Origin: Hydrogenothermaceae bacterium
GTDB lineage: Bacteria; Aquificota; Aquificae; Hydrogenothermales; Hydrogenothermaceae
Assembly: GCA_026984415.1 (NCBI GenBank)
Contig: JALSSE010000236.1
Coordinates: 1 to 11,561, forward strand
DNA length: 11,561 bases
Direction of reading: 5' to 3'
Positions within the stretch are counted from its first letter, which is position 1; each line of letters starts with the position of its first letter. Positions 1-6,715 of the stretch are shown piece after piece. The notes under the pieces were generated by a model, which was given only the letters and a program-made list of their open reading frames with translations, made no database searches and had not been told where the DNA came from. The position numbers and the translations under genes were made by a program.

Positions 1-637
1 TTCCTATTGGTTTGTTTATCTTTTCTTGTTTTATCTGGTCTTTGTTTATATAACAGGTCAAATATATGTAGTATCCGTCTGGTTTTTTAATAATTTCTGC
101 TTTTGCTGTATCACAGTTTTCTGGTATTTGTTTTAGACCTAATACTCTAACAGGCTTTTTTAATCCCTGTAGTTTTATCCTATTTTTGTCTTTTAATACT
201 TTGAATGTTATCCCTGACTGCTTTAATGGTATGCTTCTAACCTGTGATTTAAACTTTAGTTTTCCTACTTTTATGCCTTTTTGTTTTGCTTTTGATAGGT
301 CTGATAGGTTTTTCTTTATTCTATCTAATATCCCCTGTTTCATTTGTGATGATAAACATTTTATTTCTCTTTCTTCAAATCTATCTGGTGTTTTTACTTC
401 TAATGCTAAAGTTTTTTCTGTTTGTGGGTTTAATCTGTTTTCTATATCTGCTATACAGTAGTTATAAAGCCATTTCGCTTCTAAAAATACTTTTTCAAGC
501 CATTGTTTTTGTTTTTGGTTTAAGTTGGAATATGAGATTTTAAGCTGATAAACTTTAGCTATCTGGTTTTTTCTTTTCTCTCTGGTCTTTTTTAAACTTT
601 CTTTTATTTTTTGTCTTTTTTCAAGTGTTGCAGTCAT
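1..637 (-). CDS. tnpB: IS200/IS605 family TnpB transposon protein, N-terminal part (runs off the window)
   Basis: This reading frame is open from an ATG at 637 leftward to the window edge (212 codons seen). It is preceded by an AGAGG ribosome binding site and an extended -10 (TGCTATAAT, 657-665). Early residues VYQLKI, then QKQWLEKVFLEAKWLYNYC, and a basic middle region are typical of TnpB (OrfB) N-terminal domains. The visible part ends in NKPIG, where the RuvC nuclease domain of this family normally begins (usually followed by IDLG). TnpB proteins are RNA-guided DNA nucleases ancestral to Cas12. The RuvC and zinc-ribbon parts, the guide RNA region and the right end lie outside the window. 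No tnpA is seen next to the start, so this may be a tnpB-only (IS1341-type) element, or tnpA may lie elsewhere. Rightward ORFs at 186-543 are shadows of this gene. Confidence 0.85.
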   Translation of the reverse strand, partial: MTATLEKRQKIKESLKKTREKRKNQIAKVYQLKISYSNLNQKQKQWLEKVFLEAKWLYNYCIADIENRLNPQTEKTLALEVKTPDRFEEREIKCLSSQMKQGILDRIKKNLSDLSKAKQKGIKVGKLKFKSQVRSIPLKQSGITFKVLKDKNRIKLQGLKKPVRVLGLKQIPENCDTAKAEIIKKPDGYYIYLTCYINKDQIKQEKINKPIG

Positions 638-656
638 TTTGAGAACCTCTATAATA

Positions 657-665
657 ATTATAGCA
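657..665 (-). promoter_or_regulatory. Extended -10 promoter element for tnpB
   Basis: On the minus strand this reads TGCTATAAT, a perfect TG-N-TATAAT extended -10. Transcription would start near 650, about 13 nt before the tnpB ATG. The expected -35 zone falls inside the 678-699 hairpin and has no consensus match, which is acceptable for an extended -10 promoter. Confidence 0.5.
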
Positions 666-677
666 AAAAGGATTTTT

Positions 678-752
678 GAGAGTTTCGTTAGAAACTCTCT
701 GCCATTTATCACCTGTTTAAAAAACAGGTGCATTCTGGCAATTTTTTCGTAA
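678..752 (-). mobile_element. Left end of the IS200/IS605-type element, with two hairpins
   Basis: Upstream of tnpB are two perfect hairpins. The first is 678-699, a 9-bp stem GAGAGTTTC/GAAACTCTC with a 4-nt loop. The second is 710-730, a 9-bp stem CACCTGTTT/AAACAGGTG with a 3-nt loop, enclosed by an outer TGCCA/TGGCA pairing (700-704 with 736-740). Subterminal hairpins are the recognition structures for TnpA in this family. On the tnpB strand a TTAC lies at 752-749, 18 nt before the outer hairpin. IS608 has TTAC as its target at a similar distance, so 748/749 may be the element boundary. The hairpins are seen directly; the boundary is inferred. Confidence 0.55.
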
Positions 753-817
753 ATTTAAAATAAAATATTTAATAAAAATAATGCCTAAAAATCATAAATC
801 AAGGTGAAATTGTCATA

Positions 818-1048
818 ATGAAAATTAAAAATTTTGTTATTTTAGTACTTGCATTTATACTATTAATGCTGTTAATACAGAACATACAGTATGTTTCTAT
901 AAACTTTCTTGTCTGGAAATTTAGACTTCCAAAAATTATTTTGTTGATAATTGCTGCTACTATTGGATTTGTATTTGGGTATTTTGTTGGCAGTTCCTCT
1001 GTCAAAAAAGTTAAGCAAAAGCTAAAAAACAAATATAAGAAAAAATAA
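818..1048 (+). CDS. LapA-domain (DUF1049) small inner-membrane protein
   Basis: A 76-residue protein with two hydrophobic helices (about residues 5-23 and 39-60). They are separated by QNIQYVSINFLVWKFRLP, which matches the LapA/DUF1049 pattern of a helix, a QN..V.V.F..W...LP linker and a second glycine-containing helix. It ends in a very basic, lysine-rich cytoplasmic tail. In E. coli LapA works with LapB in controlling lipopolysaccharide assembly through LpxC turnover; that role here is by family only. AAGGTG lies about 10 nt before the ATG. The gene starts some 70 bp from the proposed edge of the tnpB element and ends directly at a terminator hairpin. A minus-strand ORF over it is a shadow. 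Confidence 0.75.
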   Translation: MKIKNFVILVLAFILLMLLIQNIQYVSINFLVWKFRLPKIILLIIAATIGFVFGYFVGSSSVKKVKQKLKNKYKKK

Positions 1049-1107
1049 AAAAACTCCCCCTTCTGCCTATTGTTATTTTTATGTTTAAAGGGGGATTTTA
1101 GTTTTTT
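1048..1107. terminator. Bidirectional terminator between convergent genes
   Basis: CCCCCTT (1056-1062) pairs with AAGGGGG (1088-1094). An outer AAAAAACT (1048-1055) pairs with AGTTTTTT (1100-1107) across a 5-nt bulge on the right arm. The loop is 25 nt. Rightward, the stem follows the lapA-like stop and leads into a T-rich tract. Leftward, it starts at the stop of the 23-codon gene and leads into TTTTTTTATTTTTTC. It can serve both genes. Confidence 0.65.
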
Positions 1108-1177
1108 AGTCTGATAGGAGGGCAAGTGGTAAAGCTATGATAAATAGTATTACTGTAATTGCTATTAGTATTGTCAT
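1106..1177 (-). CDS. Small single-helix membrane peptide (23 aa), unknown function
   Basis: An ATG at 1177 opens 23 codons and ends at TAA (1106-1108). It is preceded by GGAGGTGG at 1183-1190, one of the strongest Shine-Dalgarno sequences in the window. The peptide begins MTILIAITVILFIIAL and ends LSD, so it is almost entirely one hydrophobic helix with a short polar C-terminus. The stop abuts a terminator stem, and a sigma-54-like promoter lies 41-56 bp upstream. Promoter, ribosome site, coding frame and terminator together make this a convincing gene despite its size. It could be a small subunit of a membrane complex (as with KdpF or CydX), a regulatory microprotein, or a type I toxin-like peptide. 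The sequence does not decide between these. Confidence 0.6.
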   Translation of the reverse strand: MTILIAITVILFIIALPLALLSD

Positions 1178-1217
1178 TTTAACCACCTCCGCTATAACCT
1201 TTTTCATTTTTTTATAA

Positions 1218-1233
1218 TGAAAGAACCGTGCCA
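1218..1233 (-). promoter_or_regulatory. Putative sigma-54 (-24/-12) promoter
   Basis: The minus strand reads TGGCACGGTTCTTTCA against the consensus TGGCACG-N4-TTGCA. The whole -24 box is exact, the spacing is exact, and there is a single mismatch (T for G) in the -12 box. That mismatch falls in the important GC pair, which lowers certainty. The predicted start is near 1207, leaving about 30 nt before the 23-codon gene. Confidence 0.5.
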
Positions 1234-1295
1234 ATTTTATATTTTTGTAAGTTATTGAAATTACTTTATTGTAGAAAAATGGGAAAATTTAACTA

Positions 1296-1321
1296 TTTTG
1301 CATTTTTGCAAAAATGCAAAA
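1296..1321. promoter_or_regulatory. 26-bp perfect palindrome, possible activator binding site
   Basis: The 26 bases are fully self-complementary, with half-site TTTTGCATTTTTG and three phased TGCA/TTGCAA units. The centre lies about 100 bp upstream of the predicted sigma-54 start, the usual place for an enhancer-binding activator. A related TTTGCAAATTTG lies at 1346-1357. It has no T-tract to make it a good xer terminator. Confidence 0.45.
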
Positions 1322-1371
1322 AATAAATGTGAAATTAACAAAAAATTTGCAAATTTGCCAAAGAATCTAAT

Positions 1372-2250
1372 TTAAAAATTGATGTTTTCGCTTAAAGCTT
1401 TTGTAGCTTTTAAAAGCTGTTTTTGTCCTACTTTTGCATATCTTGCTGTTGTTAGAGGGGAAGCGTGCCCTAATAGTTCCTGTATAACCCTTAATTCTGC
1501 TCCTGATTGTAAAGCCATTGTTGCAGCTGTATGTCTTAATTTGTGGGGATGTAAATCAATAGCACATTTTTTGCCTATTTTTATTATTTTCCTTCTAAGC
1601 ATGTGATAAGAAATAGGGAAAACTTTTTCAAAATTGTGGGTTTTTAAATACTCAATAAATACCTCAAGAGGTCTTCCAATGATGGGAACTTCCCTCTCTT
1701 TATCCCCTTTACCTTTAACCCTTATATAAGCTATATCCTCTGGATGTATTCCATTTTCTAAGATAAAATTCAGGCTGTAAGTTTTTTCATCTCTTTCTAT
1801 AAGAATGTTTTTTCTTTCTATACCCAGTATTTCTGAAGACCTTAAACCTGTTGTGAGCATTATTATAAGTATAGTTTTTTCCTGAAGTGTTTCAGCAGCA
1901 TTTAATATTTTCTGTACTTCTTCGTTTGATAGAGAAGAAGGTATTTTCTGGGAAATTTTTGGTCTGTGGGATTTTGTTATAGGAGATGCTGATACAAGTT
2001 CTAAATCAATCAGGTATTCATAAAAAGAGTTTATACATGCTAATTTTCTTGCAATCGTGGAAGATTTTTTCCTTTTTGATTGTAAAACCATTCTAAATTT
2101 GGCAATATCTGCTTTTGTTACATTTTCAACATCTTTATCACCTACTATTTCAATGAACTGTTTCAAATCGGATTTGTAGTTTTTTATTGTGTTTTCTGAT
2201 TTGTCAGCAATGTAAGAAAGGTATAATTCTGAACATTCAGAAATCTTCAT
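1372..2250 (-). CDS. Tyrosine recombinase, XerC/XerD family
   Basis: A 292-residue protein, normal for Xer recombinases. The N-terminal SAM-like DNA-binding domain (about residues 1-90) is followed by the catalytic domain. All active-site residues are present: R137 (TTGLRSSE), K179 (VKGKGDK), H236 and R239 (HPHKLRH), H262 (LLGH) and nucleophile Y271 (ARYAKV). The enzyme would resolve chromosome dimers at dif, or act as an integrase-like recombinase. The start ATG at 2250 lies inside the end of ubiX (14-nt overlap), with GGAGAG just ahead, so the two are co-transcribed and probably translationally coupled. Whether it is the sole Xer of the genome, and so acts as XerH- or XerA-like single recombinases do, cannot be seen here. 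Confidence 0.9.
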   Translation of the reverse strand: MKISECSELYLSYIADKSENTIKNYKSDLKQFIEIVGDKDVENVTKADIAKFRMVLQSKRKKSSTIARKLACINSFYEYLIDLELVSASPITKSHRPKISQKIPSSLSNEEVQKILNAAETLQEKTILIIMLTTGLRSSEILGIERKNILIERDEKTYSLNFILENGIHPEDIAYIRVKGKGDKEREVPIIGRPLEVFIEYLKTHNFEKVFPISYHMLRRKIIKIGKKCAIDLHPHKLRHTAATMALQSGAELRVIQELLGHASPLTTARYAKVGQKQLLKATKALSENINF

Positions 2251-2818
2251 TTTCTCTCCATTTTTTGTATAAAGAATGTTTTACACCAAAATTGTCAAGG
2301 ATTTTACCTACAACAAAATTAACTAAATCTTCTATACTTTTCGGAAAATGGTAAAATCCCGGTGAAGCAGAAGCTATTATTCCACCACTTTCGGTTATTT
2401 TTTTCATATTATTTATATGAATTAATGAGTAAGGCATTTCCCTGATTAGTAAAAACAACTTTTTTCTTTCTTTTAATGCAACATCAGAAACCCTGTGAAT
2501 TAGATTAGAGGCAGTTCCATTTGCAATAGAAGCCATTGTACCCATTGAACAGGGAGCAATAATTACCCCTTCTGTTTCTACCACCCTTGAACCACTCGCT
2601 ATTGAAGCAGCAATATCTTTATTTGAAAAAAGTTTTACATTTTTGTTTAGTTTCTCTTTAAACTGGCTTTTTTTTAAGTTCATCTCCCTTTCCATTACAA
2701 TATAGCCGTTTTCAGATACTATTAAAAAAACTTTATTTTCTTTTGATAGCTCTTCTACAAGTCTTATTCCATATATTGAACCACTTGCTCCAGTTATGCA
2801 AACTATATATTTTTTCAT
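2237..2818 (-). CDS. ubiX: Flavin prenyltransferase UbiX
   Basis: A 193-residue protein with the UbiX/Pad1 flavoprotein fold. Visible features are the N-terminal nucleotide-binding loop ITGASGSIYG (residues 8-17), IIAPCSMGTMASIANG (86-101), REMPYSLIH (126-134) and ASPGFYHFP (151-159). UbiX joins dimethylallyl phosphate to FMN to make the prenylated FMN cofactor used by UbiD-type decarboxylases, often in quinone biosynthesis. The start ATG at 2818 is preceded by CAGGA. The gene overlaps the downstream xer gene by 14 nt and is divergent from the CPBP protease gene only 23 bp away. No ubiD is in the window. Confidence 0.92.
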   Translation of the reverse strand: MKKYIVCITGASGSIYGIRLVEELSKENKVFLIVSENGYIVMEREMNLKKSQFKEKLNKNVKLFSNKDIAASIASGSRVVETEGVIIAPCSMGTMASIANGTASNLIHRVSDVALKERKKLFLLIREMPYSLIHINNMKKITESGGIIASASPGFYHFPKSIEDLVNFVVGKILDNFGVKHSLYKKWRENEDF

Positions 2819-2829
2819 TATTTTTCCTG

Positions 2830-2835
2830 TATACT
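2830..2835 (+). promoter_or_regulatory. -10 element giving a possible leaderless CPBP transcript
   Basis: TATACT (5/6 match to TATAAT) ends 6 nt before the ATG at 2842. The normal start of transcription would therefore be the A of the start codon. No Shine-Dalgarno is present, and no convincing -35 was found. Confidence 0.35.
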
Positions 2836-2841
2836 TTCTTT

Positions 2842-3381
2842 ATGAAGTTGGAAATAATCCTATATACCATTTTAATCTTTTTTGCAGTTTTAACAAAAGT
2901 GAGTGGTTATTTCTTTTACGGAATTTATATAATTCTACTTTTTCCACTTGCATTTTCAGATTTAAAAAAATTAGGTTTATATGAATTCAAAAAGGGGATT
3001 TTATGGGGTTTTTTATCTTCAATTATTTATTTTCCATTTATTTTAAAAGAATTTTCTTTTACTCTTTTAAATCAGCTTCCTTATGTTTTTTCAGAGGAGA
3101 TATTTTTTAGAGGTTTTATCCTTCAAAATTTAAACGAAAGGTATAGCAACGTACACCTAAATAATATTTTTGTTTCAGTTCTTTTTACAATTCCCCATGT
3201 TATTATTCACCCTTCTTTGATTTCTGTAATGGTTTTCTTTCCATCAATAATTTTTGGATATCTTTTTATATACACTAAAAGTATTTACGCCCCTACTATT
3301 TTCCATTTTTTCTCAAATATGTTCTTCCAGCTTTATTTAACAAAGTCAGGTTTGCTTAAAATGTTTATAAGTTTTCAATAA
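2842..3381 (+). CDS. CPBP family intramembrane glutamic endopeptidase
   Basis: From ATG 2842 the protein has 179 residues and is strongly hydrophobic, with several membrane helices. It carries the CPBP/Abi (CAAX protease-like) motifs: EE-x3-R as SEEIFFRGF (E85, E86, R90), the H motif IPHVIIH (H119) and FHFFSN (H155, N159). These form the glutamate active site in the membrane. Members process prenylated or bacteriocin-like substrates; the substrate here is unknown. The longer frame back to 2743 would be antisense to ubiX and lacks a ribosome site, so ATG 2842 is preferred although it also lacks a Shine-Dalgarno. The 3' end overlaps the end of yaaA tail to tail by 17 bp. Confidence 0.85.
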   Translation: MKLEIILYTILIFFAVLTKVSGYFFYGIYIILLFPLAFSDLKKLGLYEFKKGILWGFLSSIIYFPFILKEFSFTLLNQLPYVFSEEIFFRGFILQNLNERYSNVHLNNIFVSVLFTIPHVIIHPSLISVMVFFPSIIFGYLFIYTKSIYAPTIFHFFSNMFFQLYLTKSGLLKMFISFQ

Positions 3382-4111
3382 TTTCATAAATAATTTCTGT
3401 TTTGTTTTTATTCTTTTTTATGTCAACAGTTTTCATATTTTCAAACTTTAAATTTAAAATTTCTTTTTCAGTTTCAGGTTGAATTTCAGATAAATATTTA
3501 ACAATTAGACCTCTATAAGCTTTAGCCCAGTGGCTTACTGTTTTACCGTTTTTTAAAAATTTCATTGTTATAAATGGTTTTTTTATTGTGTAGAATTTTT
3601 CATAAAATCCAGCCCTTAAGTCTAAAATTAGTTCATCTCCAATAAAATTATCTAACGCTTCTGAAAAATGCTGTTTATAAAATTTTTCAGGTTTAAACTC
3701 TCCAATACTTTCACCTTGTTTTAGTTTATAAAAAGGTATTAAATCCTTTCCAAGAATTGCACCAAATAAATTGGAAAATATAATAAGATTATTCTCTATA
3801 AATTCTTTTTGTTTTTCTGGTAATCTGCTATAATCCATATACTGGTAGGCAACTCCGTTATACCTTTCTACTGCTTTTAGTGTTTTTTCTTCAAAAATAT
3901 TTACTTTAAACCTGTTTAGCTGTTTTTCATCTTTTACGCCAAATAATTTTTTTAATTGTTCAACTGGAGCATTATCAATAAAATCCTGATATTTCTTTAA
4001 AACTTCTAACCTTTTTTCATAAAGCTCTGGACAGCAGAATGAATTTTTATTAATTGGTGGAAATTTTCCTCCATACTCTTTTGATTCACTTGGAGCAAAT
4101 AAAATTTTCAT
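3365..4111 (-). CDS. yaaA: YaaA family peroxide stress protein (UPF0246)
   Basis: A 248-residue protein, close to the about 258 residues of E. coli YaaA. It begins MKILFAPSESKE with a lysine/glycine/proline-rich segment, contains NGVAYQYMDY and SNLFGAILGKDLIPFYKLK, and ends with the conserved VSHWAKAYRGLIVKYL region. E. coli YaaA lowers free iron and limits damage during hydrogen peroxide stress, and binds DNA. GAGGTGG precedes the ATG, and a TATAAT lies about 27 nt upstream of the start codon. It is divergent from argH and converges with the CPBP protease gene, so it is probably transcribed alone. Confidence 0.88.
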   Translation of the reverse strand: MKILFAPSESKEYGGKFPPINKNSFCCPELYEKRLEVLKKYQDFIDNAPVEQLKKLFGVKDEKQLNRFKVNIFEEKTLKAVERYNGVAYQYMDYSRLPEKQKEFIENNLIIFSNLFGAILGKDLIPFYKLKQGESIGEFKPEKFYKQHFSEALDNFIGDELILDLRAGFYEKFYTIKKPFITMKFLKNGKTVSHWAKAYRGLIVKYLSEIQPETEKEILNLKFENMKTVDIKKNKNKTEIIYEIIENL

Positions 4112-4137
4112 TTAACCACCTCAATAATTTTTCTAAA

Positions 4138-4143
4138 ATTATA
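4138..4143 (-). promoter_or_regulatory. -10 element for yaaA
   Basis: The minus strand reads AGTTATAATTTT, containing a perfect TATAAT. Transcription would begin near 4131, about 20 nt before the start codon. The -35 is weak. It shares the GTTATAAT form with the candidate promoters at 4210, 8044 and 9881. Confidence 0.45.
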
Positions 4144-4209
4144 ACTGAAAGCCACTACAAAATTTATAAAATTGTTATATTTTTAGCTATTTAGAATATT
4201 ATCCTAAGT

Positions 4210-4215
4210 TATAAT
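4210..4215 (+). promoter_or_regulatory. -10 element for the argH operon
   Basis: AAGTTATAATAG holds a perfect TATAAT 33 nt upstream of the argH ATG, giving a start near 4222 and a short leader. No good -35 is visible. No hairpin or attenuator-like structure was seen in the leader. Confidence 0.45.
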
Positions 4216-4248
4216 AGTTTATGAAAAATTTAAAAAGGAGTGGAATTT

Positions 4249-5637
4249 ATGTCTGAAAAAAAGTTATGGGGTGGAAGGTTTTCTGAAGGAACAGATGAGT
4301 TTGTTGAGGAGTTTACAGAAAGTATCTCCTTTGACAAAGAATTAGCCCTTTACGATATAAAAGGAAGTATAGCCCATGCAAAAATGTTAGGAAAACAGGG
4401 AATAATCCCTGAAAAAGATGCTGAAAAAATAATTGAAGGTTTAAAGGAAATTGAAAAAGAGATAAAAGAAGGAAAATTTCAATGGAAAAAAGAGCTTGAA
4501 GATGTTCATATGAATATAGAAAAAGCCCTAATTGAAAAAATTGGAGATGTAGGAGGAAAACTCCATACTGGAAGGAGTAGAAATGACCAGGTAATAACAG
4601 CTTTTAGGCTTTACTTAAAAACAGAAACTCAAAACATAATAAACCTGATTGAAGAGTTAAAAAAAGCATTACTGGAAAAAGCTGAAGAAACTGTTGATAT
4701 AGTTATGCCTGCCTATACACATCTTCAAAGGGCACAGCCTATTAGATTAGCCCACTACTTTTTAGCATATTTAGAAATGTATAACAGGGACCAGGAAAGA
4801 TTTAAAGATAATTTAGGAAGAATAGACCAGCTTCCCCTTGGCAGTGGAGCTTTGGCAGGGGTTGATTTTCCGATAGACAGGGAATTTGTTGCTAAAGAGC
4901 TTGGATTTTCTTTTGTTATGAGGAACTCTTTAGATGCCACTGCTTCAAGGGATTCAATAATAGAATTTTTATCTAATGCATCAATCTGTATGGCTAACCT
5001 TTCAAGGCAGTCTGAAGATTTAATTATATGGAATTCAACAGAATTTTCTTTTGTGGAACTTCCAGACAAGCTAACTACTGGTTCTTCAATAATGCCCCAG
5101 AAAAAAAATCCTGATGTTTTAGAGCTAATTAGAGGTAAAGTAGGTAGAGTTTATGGAGATTTAGTTGCACTTTTAACAATAGTAAAAGGTCTTCCAATGG
5201 CTTACAACAGGGATTTACAGGAAGATAAAGAACCTGTTTTTGATGCTGTAAAAACATTAAAAGGTTCAATTATTGGAATGACAAAAATAATTGAGGGTTT
5301 AAAACCTATAAAAGAAAATATGGAAAAAGCAGCTGGTGGATTTGCCCTTGCAACAGATTTGGCCAATTACCTTGTCAGAAAAGGAATGCCTTTTAGACAG
5401 GCACACCACGTTGTAGGTTCTATTGTTGGTTATTTAACAAAGGAAACAAAGGAAAATAGAGAATTAGAAAGTATAACCCTTGAAGAACTAAAAAAATTCA
5501 GCGATTTATTTGATGAGGATGCTTTGGAAATACTTTCTCCTTATGCAGTTGCAGATGCAAGAAATTCTTTTGGTGGAACAGCTAAAAATCAAATTTTAGA
5601 ACAGATTGAATACTGGAAGAAAAGGATTAATGTTTGA
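4249..5637 (+). CDS. argH: Argininosuccinate lyase
   Basis: Cytoplasmic enzyme that splits argininosuccinate into arginine and fumarate, the last step of arginine synthesis. The start is taken as ATG 4249, 8 nt after AAGGAG, giving 462 residues, normal for the family. A GTG at 4240 overlaps that ribosome site and is rejected. It begins with KLWGGRFSE, has LHTGRSRNDQV (about residues 104-114) and TAYTHLQRAQPI, and carries the lyase signature GSSIMPQKKNPDV near 278-290, which includes the mobile catalytic serine loop. It is first in a five-gene rightward operon and overlaps the next start by 8 nt. No other arg gene is nearby. Confidence 0.97.
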   Translation: MSEKKLWGGRFSEGTDEFVEEFTESISFDKELALYDIKGSIAHAKMLGKQGIIPEKDAEKIIEGLKEIEKEIKEGKFQWKKELEDVHMNIEKALIEKIGDVGGKLHTGRSRNDQVITAFRLYLKTETQNIINLIEELKKALLEKAEETVDIVMPAYTHLQRAQPIRLAHYFLAYLEMYNRDQERFKDNLGRIDQLPLGSGALAGVDFPIDREFVAKELGFSFVMRNSLDATASRDSIIEFLSNASICMANLSRQSEDLIIWNSTEFSFVELPDKLTTGSSIMPQKKNPDVLELIRGKVGRVYGDLVALLTIVKGLPMAYNRDLQEDKEPVFDAVKTLKGSIIGMTKIIEGLKPIKENMEKAAGGFALATDLANYLVRKGMPFRQAHHVVGSIVGYLTKETKENRELESITLEELKKFSDLFDEDALEILSPYAVADARNSFGGTAKNQILEQIEYWKKRINV

Positions 5638-5956
5638 TAGATTTGAAGAAATTTTAAAGGTAAATGAAAGCCTGTTAGATGTTCAGAAGAAACAGGCAAT
5701 ATTTTTTATACTCTTCGTATTATCTTTAAAATTTTTACTTGATTTGCCTTCAGGTTTTACTGTGTCCAAAGATGATTTAAAAGTTGATATTAATAAAGCA
5801 ACATTTATTGAACTTCAAAAAGTTCCTTATATAGGAGAAAAAACAGCGTTAAAAATCATAGAATTACGTGAAAACTACGGGTATATTGAAAATATAAACC
5901 AGTTGAAAAGCATTAGAAACTTTAAAAAATTTAAATACTACATAAAAGTTAAGTAG
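5630..5956 (+). CDS. ComEA-like helix-hairpin-helix DNA-binding protein, membrane-anchored
   Basis: A 108-residue protein from ATG 5630, overlapping the argH stop by 8 nt; AGGA lies just before the start. A single membrane helix (about 22-39) is followed by a ComEA-type domain: VDINKATFIELQKVPYIG, then EKTALKIIELR, then a second hairpin-like segment to the end. The HhH turn VPYIGEKTA is intact. ComEA proteins bind incoming double-stranded DNA outside the membrane during natural transformation. This version is short, with only one anchor and one HhH domain. Other com genes are not in the window, so a role in uptake is inferred from the fold. Confidence 0.82.
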   Translation: MFDRFEEILKVNESLLDVQKKQAIFFILFVLSLKFLLDLPSGFTVSKDDLKVDINKATFIELQKVPYIGEKTALKIIELRENYGYIENINQLKSIRNFKKFKYYIKVK

Positions 5957-5964
5957 GAGAAAAA

Positions 5965-6702
5965 ATGTTATTAGAAAATATGTCTTATGTGGAAGTTGAA
6001 GCTTACCTTTTAGAAAAGGATACTGTTTTAATACCGATTGGTTCTGTAGAACAGCACAGTCCTTATGGACTTATTGGAACAGATTTTATAACAGCAGAAG
6101 CTATTGCAAGGGAAGTAGGGAAAAGGATGGATTTAATTGTAGCCCCTACTTTGCCTTATGGAATGTCCCAACATCACATGGCTTTTGCAGGTTCTGTAAC
6201 ATTTTCACCTGAAACAATGGTAAATGTTGTAAAAGACATAACAAAATCTTTTTTAGAGCACGGTTTTAAAAGAATTATTTTTATAAATGGACATGGAGGA
6301 AATATAAATCCAGTAAAGACAGCTTTTGACCAGTTAAAATATGAAAATTACAAAGGATTATTTGAAATTATATCGTGGTTTTTACTTCCTGAAGTTCAAG
6401 ATATTGAAAAGGGACTTTTTGGTGATAAAAATGGACATCATGCAACTCCAGGAGAAATATCTATTACAAAATTTTTACGCCCAGAAGTTTTTTCAAATAA
6501 AGCTCATATTGAAGGTAATGTAGAAAAAATAGAAGCTTACTGGCCTTTATCAAAGGAAGAATTTAAATCTGTTTATCCAGATGGAAGAATGGAATCTGCC
6601 CCATGGCTTGCAAAAGAAAGTTATGGAAAATTAATTATGGAAGAAGCAGTAAGGGTCATTTCAAATAAAATAAGGCACATTTTAAAATTAGAAATTTTAT
6701 GA
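5965..6702 (+). CDS. Creatininase family metal-dependent amidohydrolase
   Basis: A 245-residue cytoplasmic protein with the full metal site of the creatininase superfamily: E29 and H31 in GSVEQH, D40 in GTDF, H110 in INGHGGN and E164 in HHATPGE. PYGMSQHHMAFAGSVTF is the other family block. The family includes creatinine amidohydrolase, the archaeal formamide hydrolase of flavin/F420 synthesis (ArfB) and MftE, so the substrate cannot be named from the sequence. AGGAG sits 6 nt before the ATG, and the gap from the preceding gene is 8 nt, so it is co-transcribed. Confidence 0.88.
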   Translation: MLLENMSYVEVEAYLLEKDTVLIPIGSVEQHSPYGLIGTDFITAEAIAREVGKRMDLIVAPTLPYGMSQHHMAFAGSVTFSPETMVNVVKDITKSFLEHGFKRIIFINGHGGNINPVKTAFDQLKYENYKGLFEIISWFLLPEVQDIEKGLFGDKNGHHATPGEISITKFLRPEVFSNKAHIEGNVEKIEAYWPLSKEEFKSVYPDGRMESAPWLAKESYGKLIMEEAVRVISNKIRHILKLEIL

Positions 6703-6715
6703 AGAGGAGGAAAAA

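Noticed and set aside
186..543. Two rightward ORFs, 85-91 codons
   Set aside because: They are antisense to the convincing tnpB frame, which has family motifs, a ribosome site and a promoter.
799..1125. Minus-strand ORF of 108 codons over the lapA-like gene
   Set aside because: Low-complexity translation, no ribosome site, overlaps both the lapA-like gene and the terminator.
1296..1360. dif site next to the xer gene
   Set aside because: Near xer and palindromic, but it lacks the two 11-bp arms with a 6-bp spacer and the typical TTATGTTAA-like arm. The activator-site reading fits better, though this was not tested.
2743..2841. N-terminal extension of the CPBP protease frame from TTG 2743
   Set aside because: It is antisense to the start of ubiX, lacks a Shine-Dalgarno, and the family proteins begin near the ATG at 2842.
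4240..4248. GTG start for argH at 4240
   Set aside because: The GTG overlaps the AAGGAG ribosome site that serves ATG 4249.
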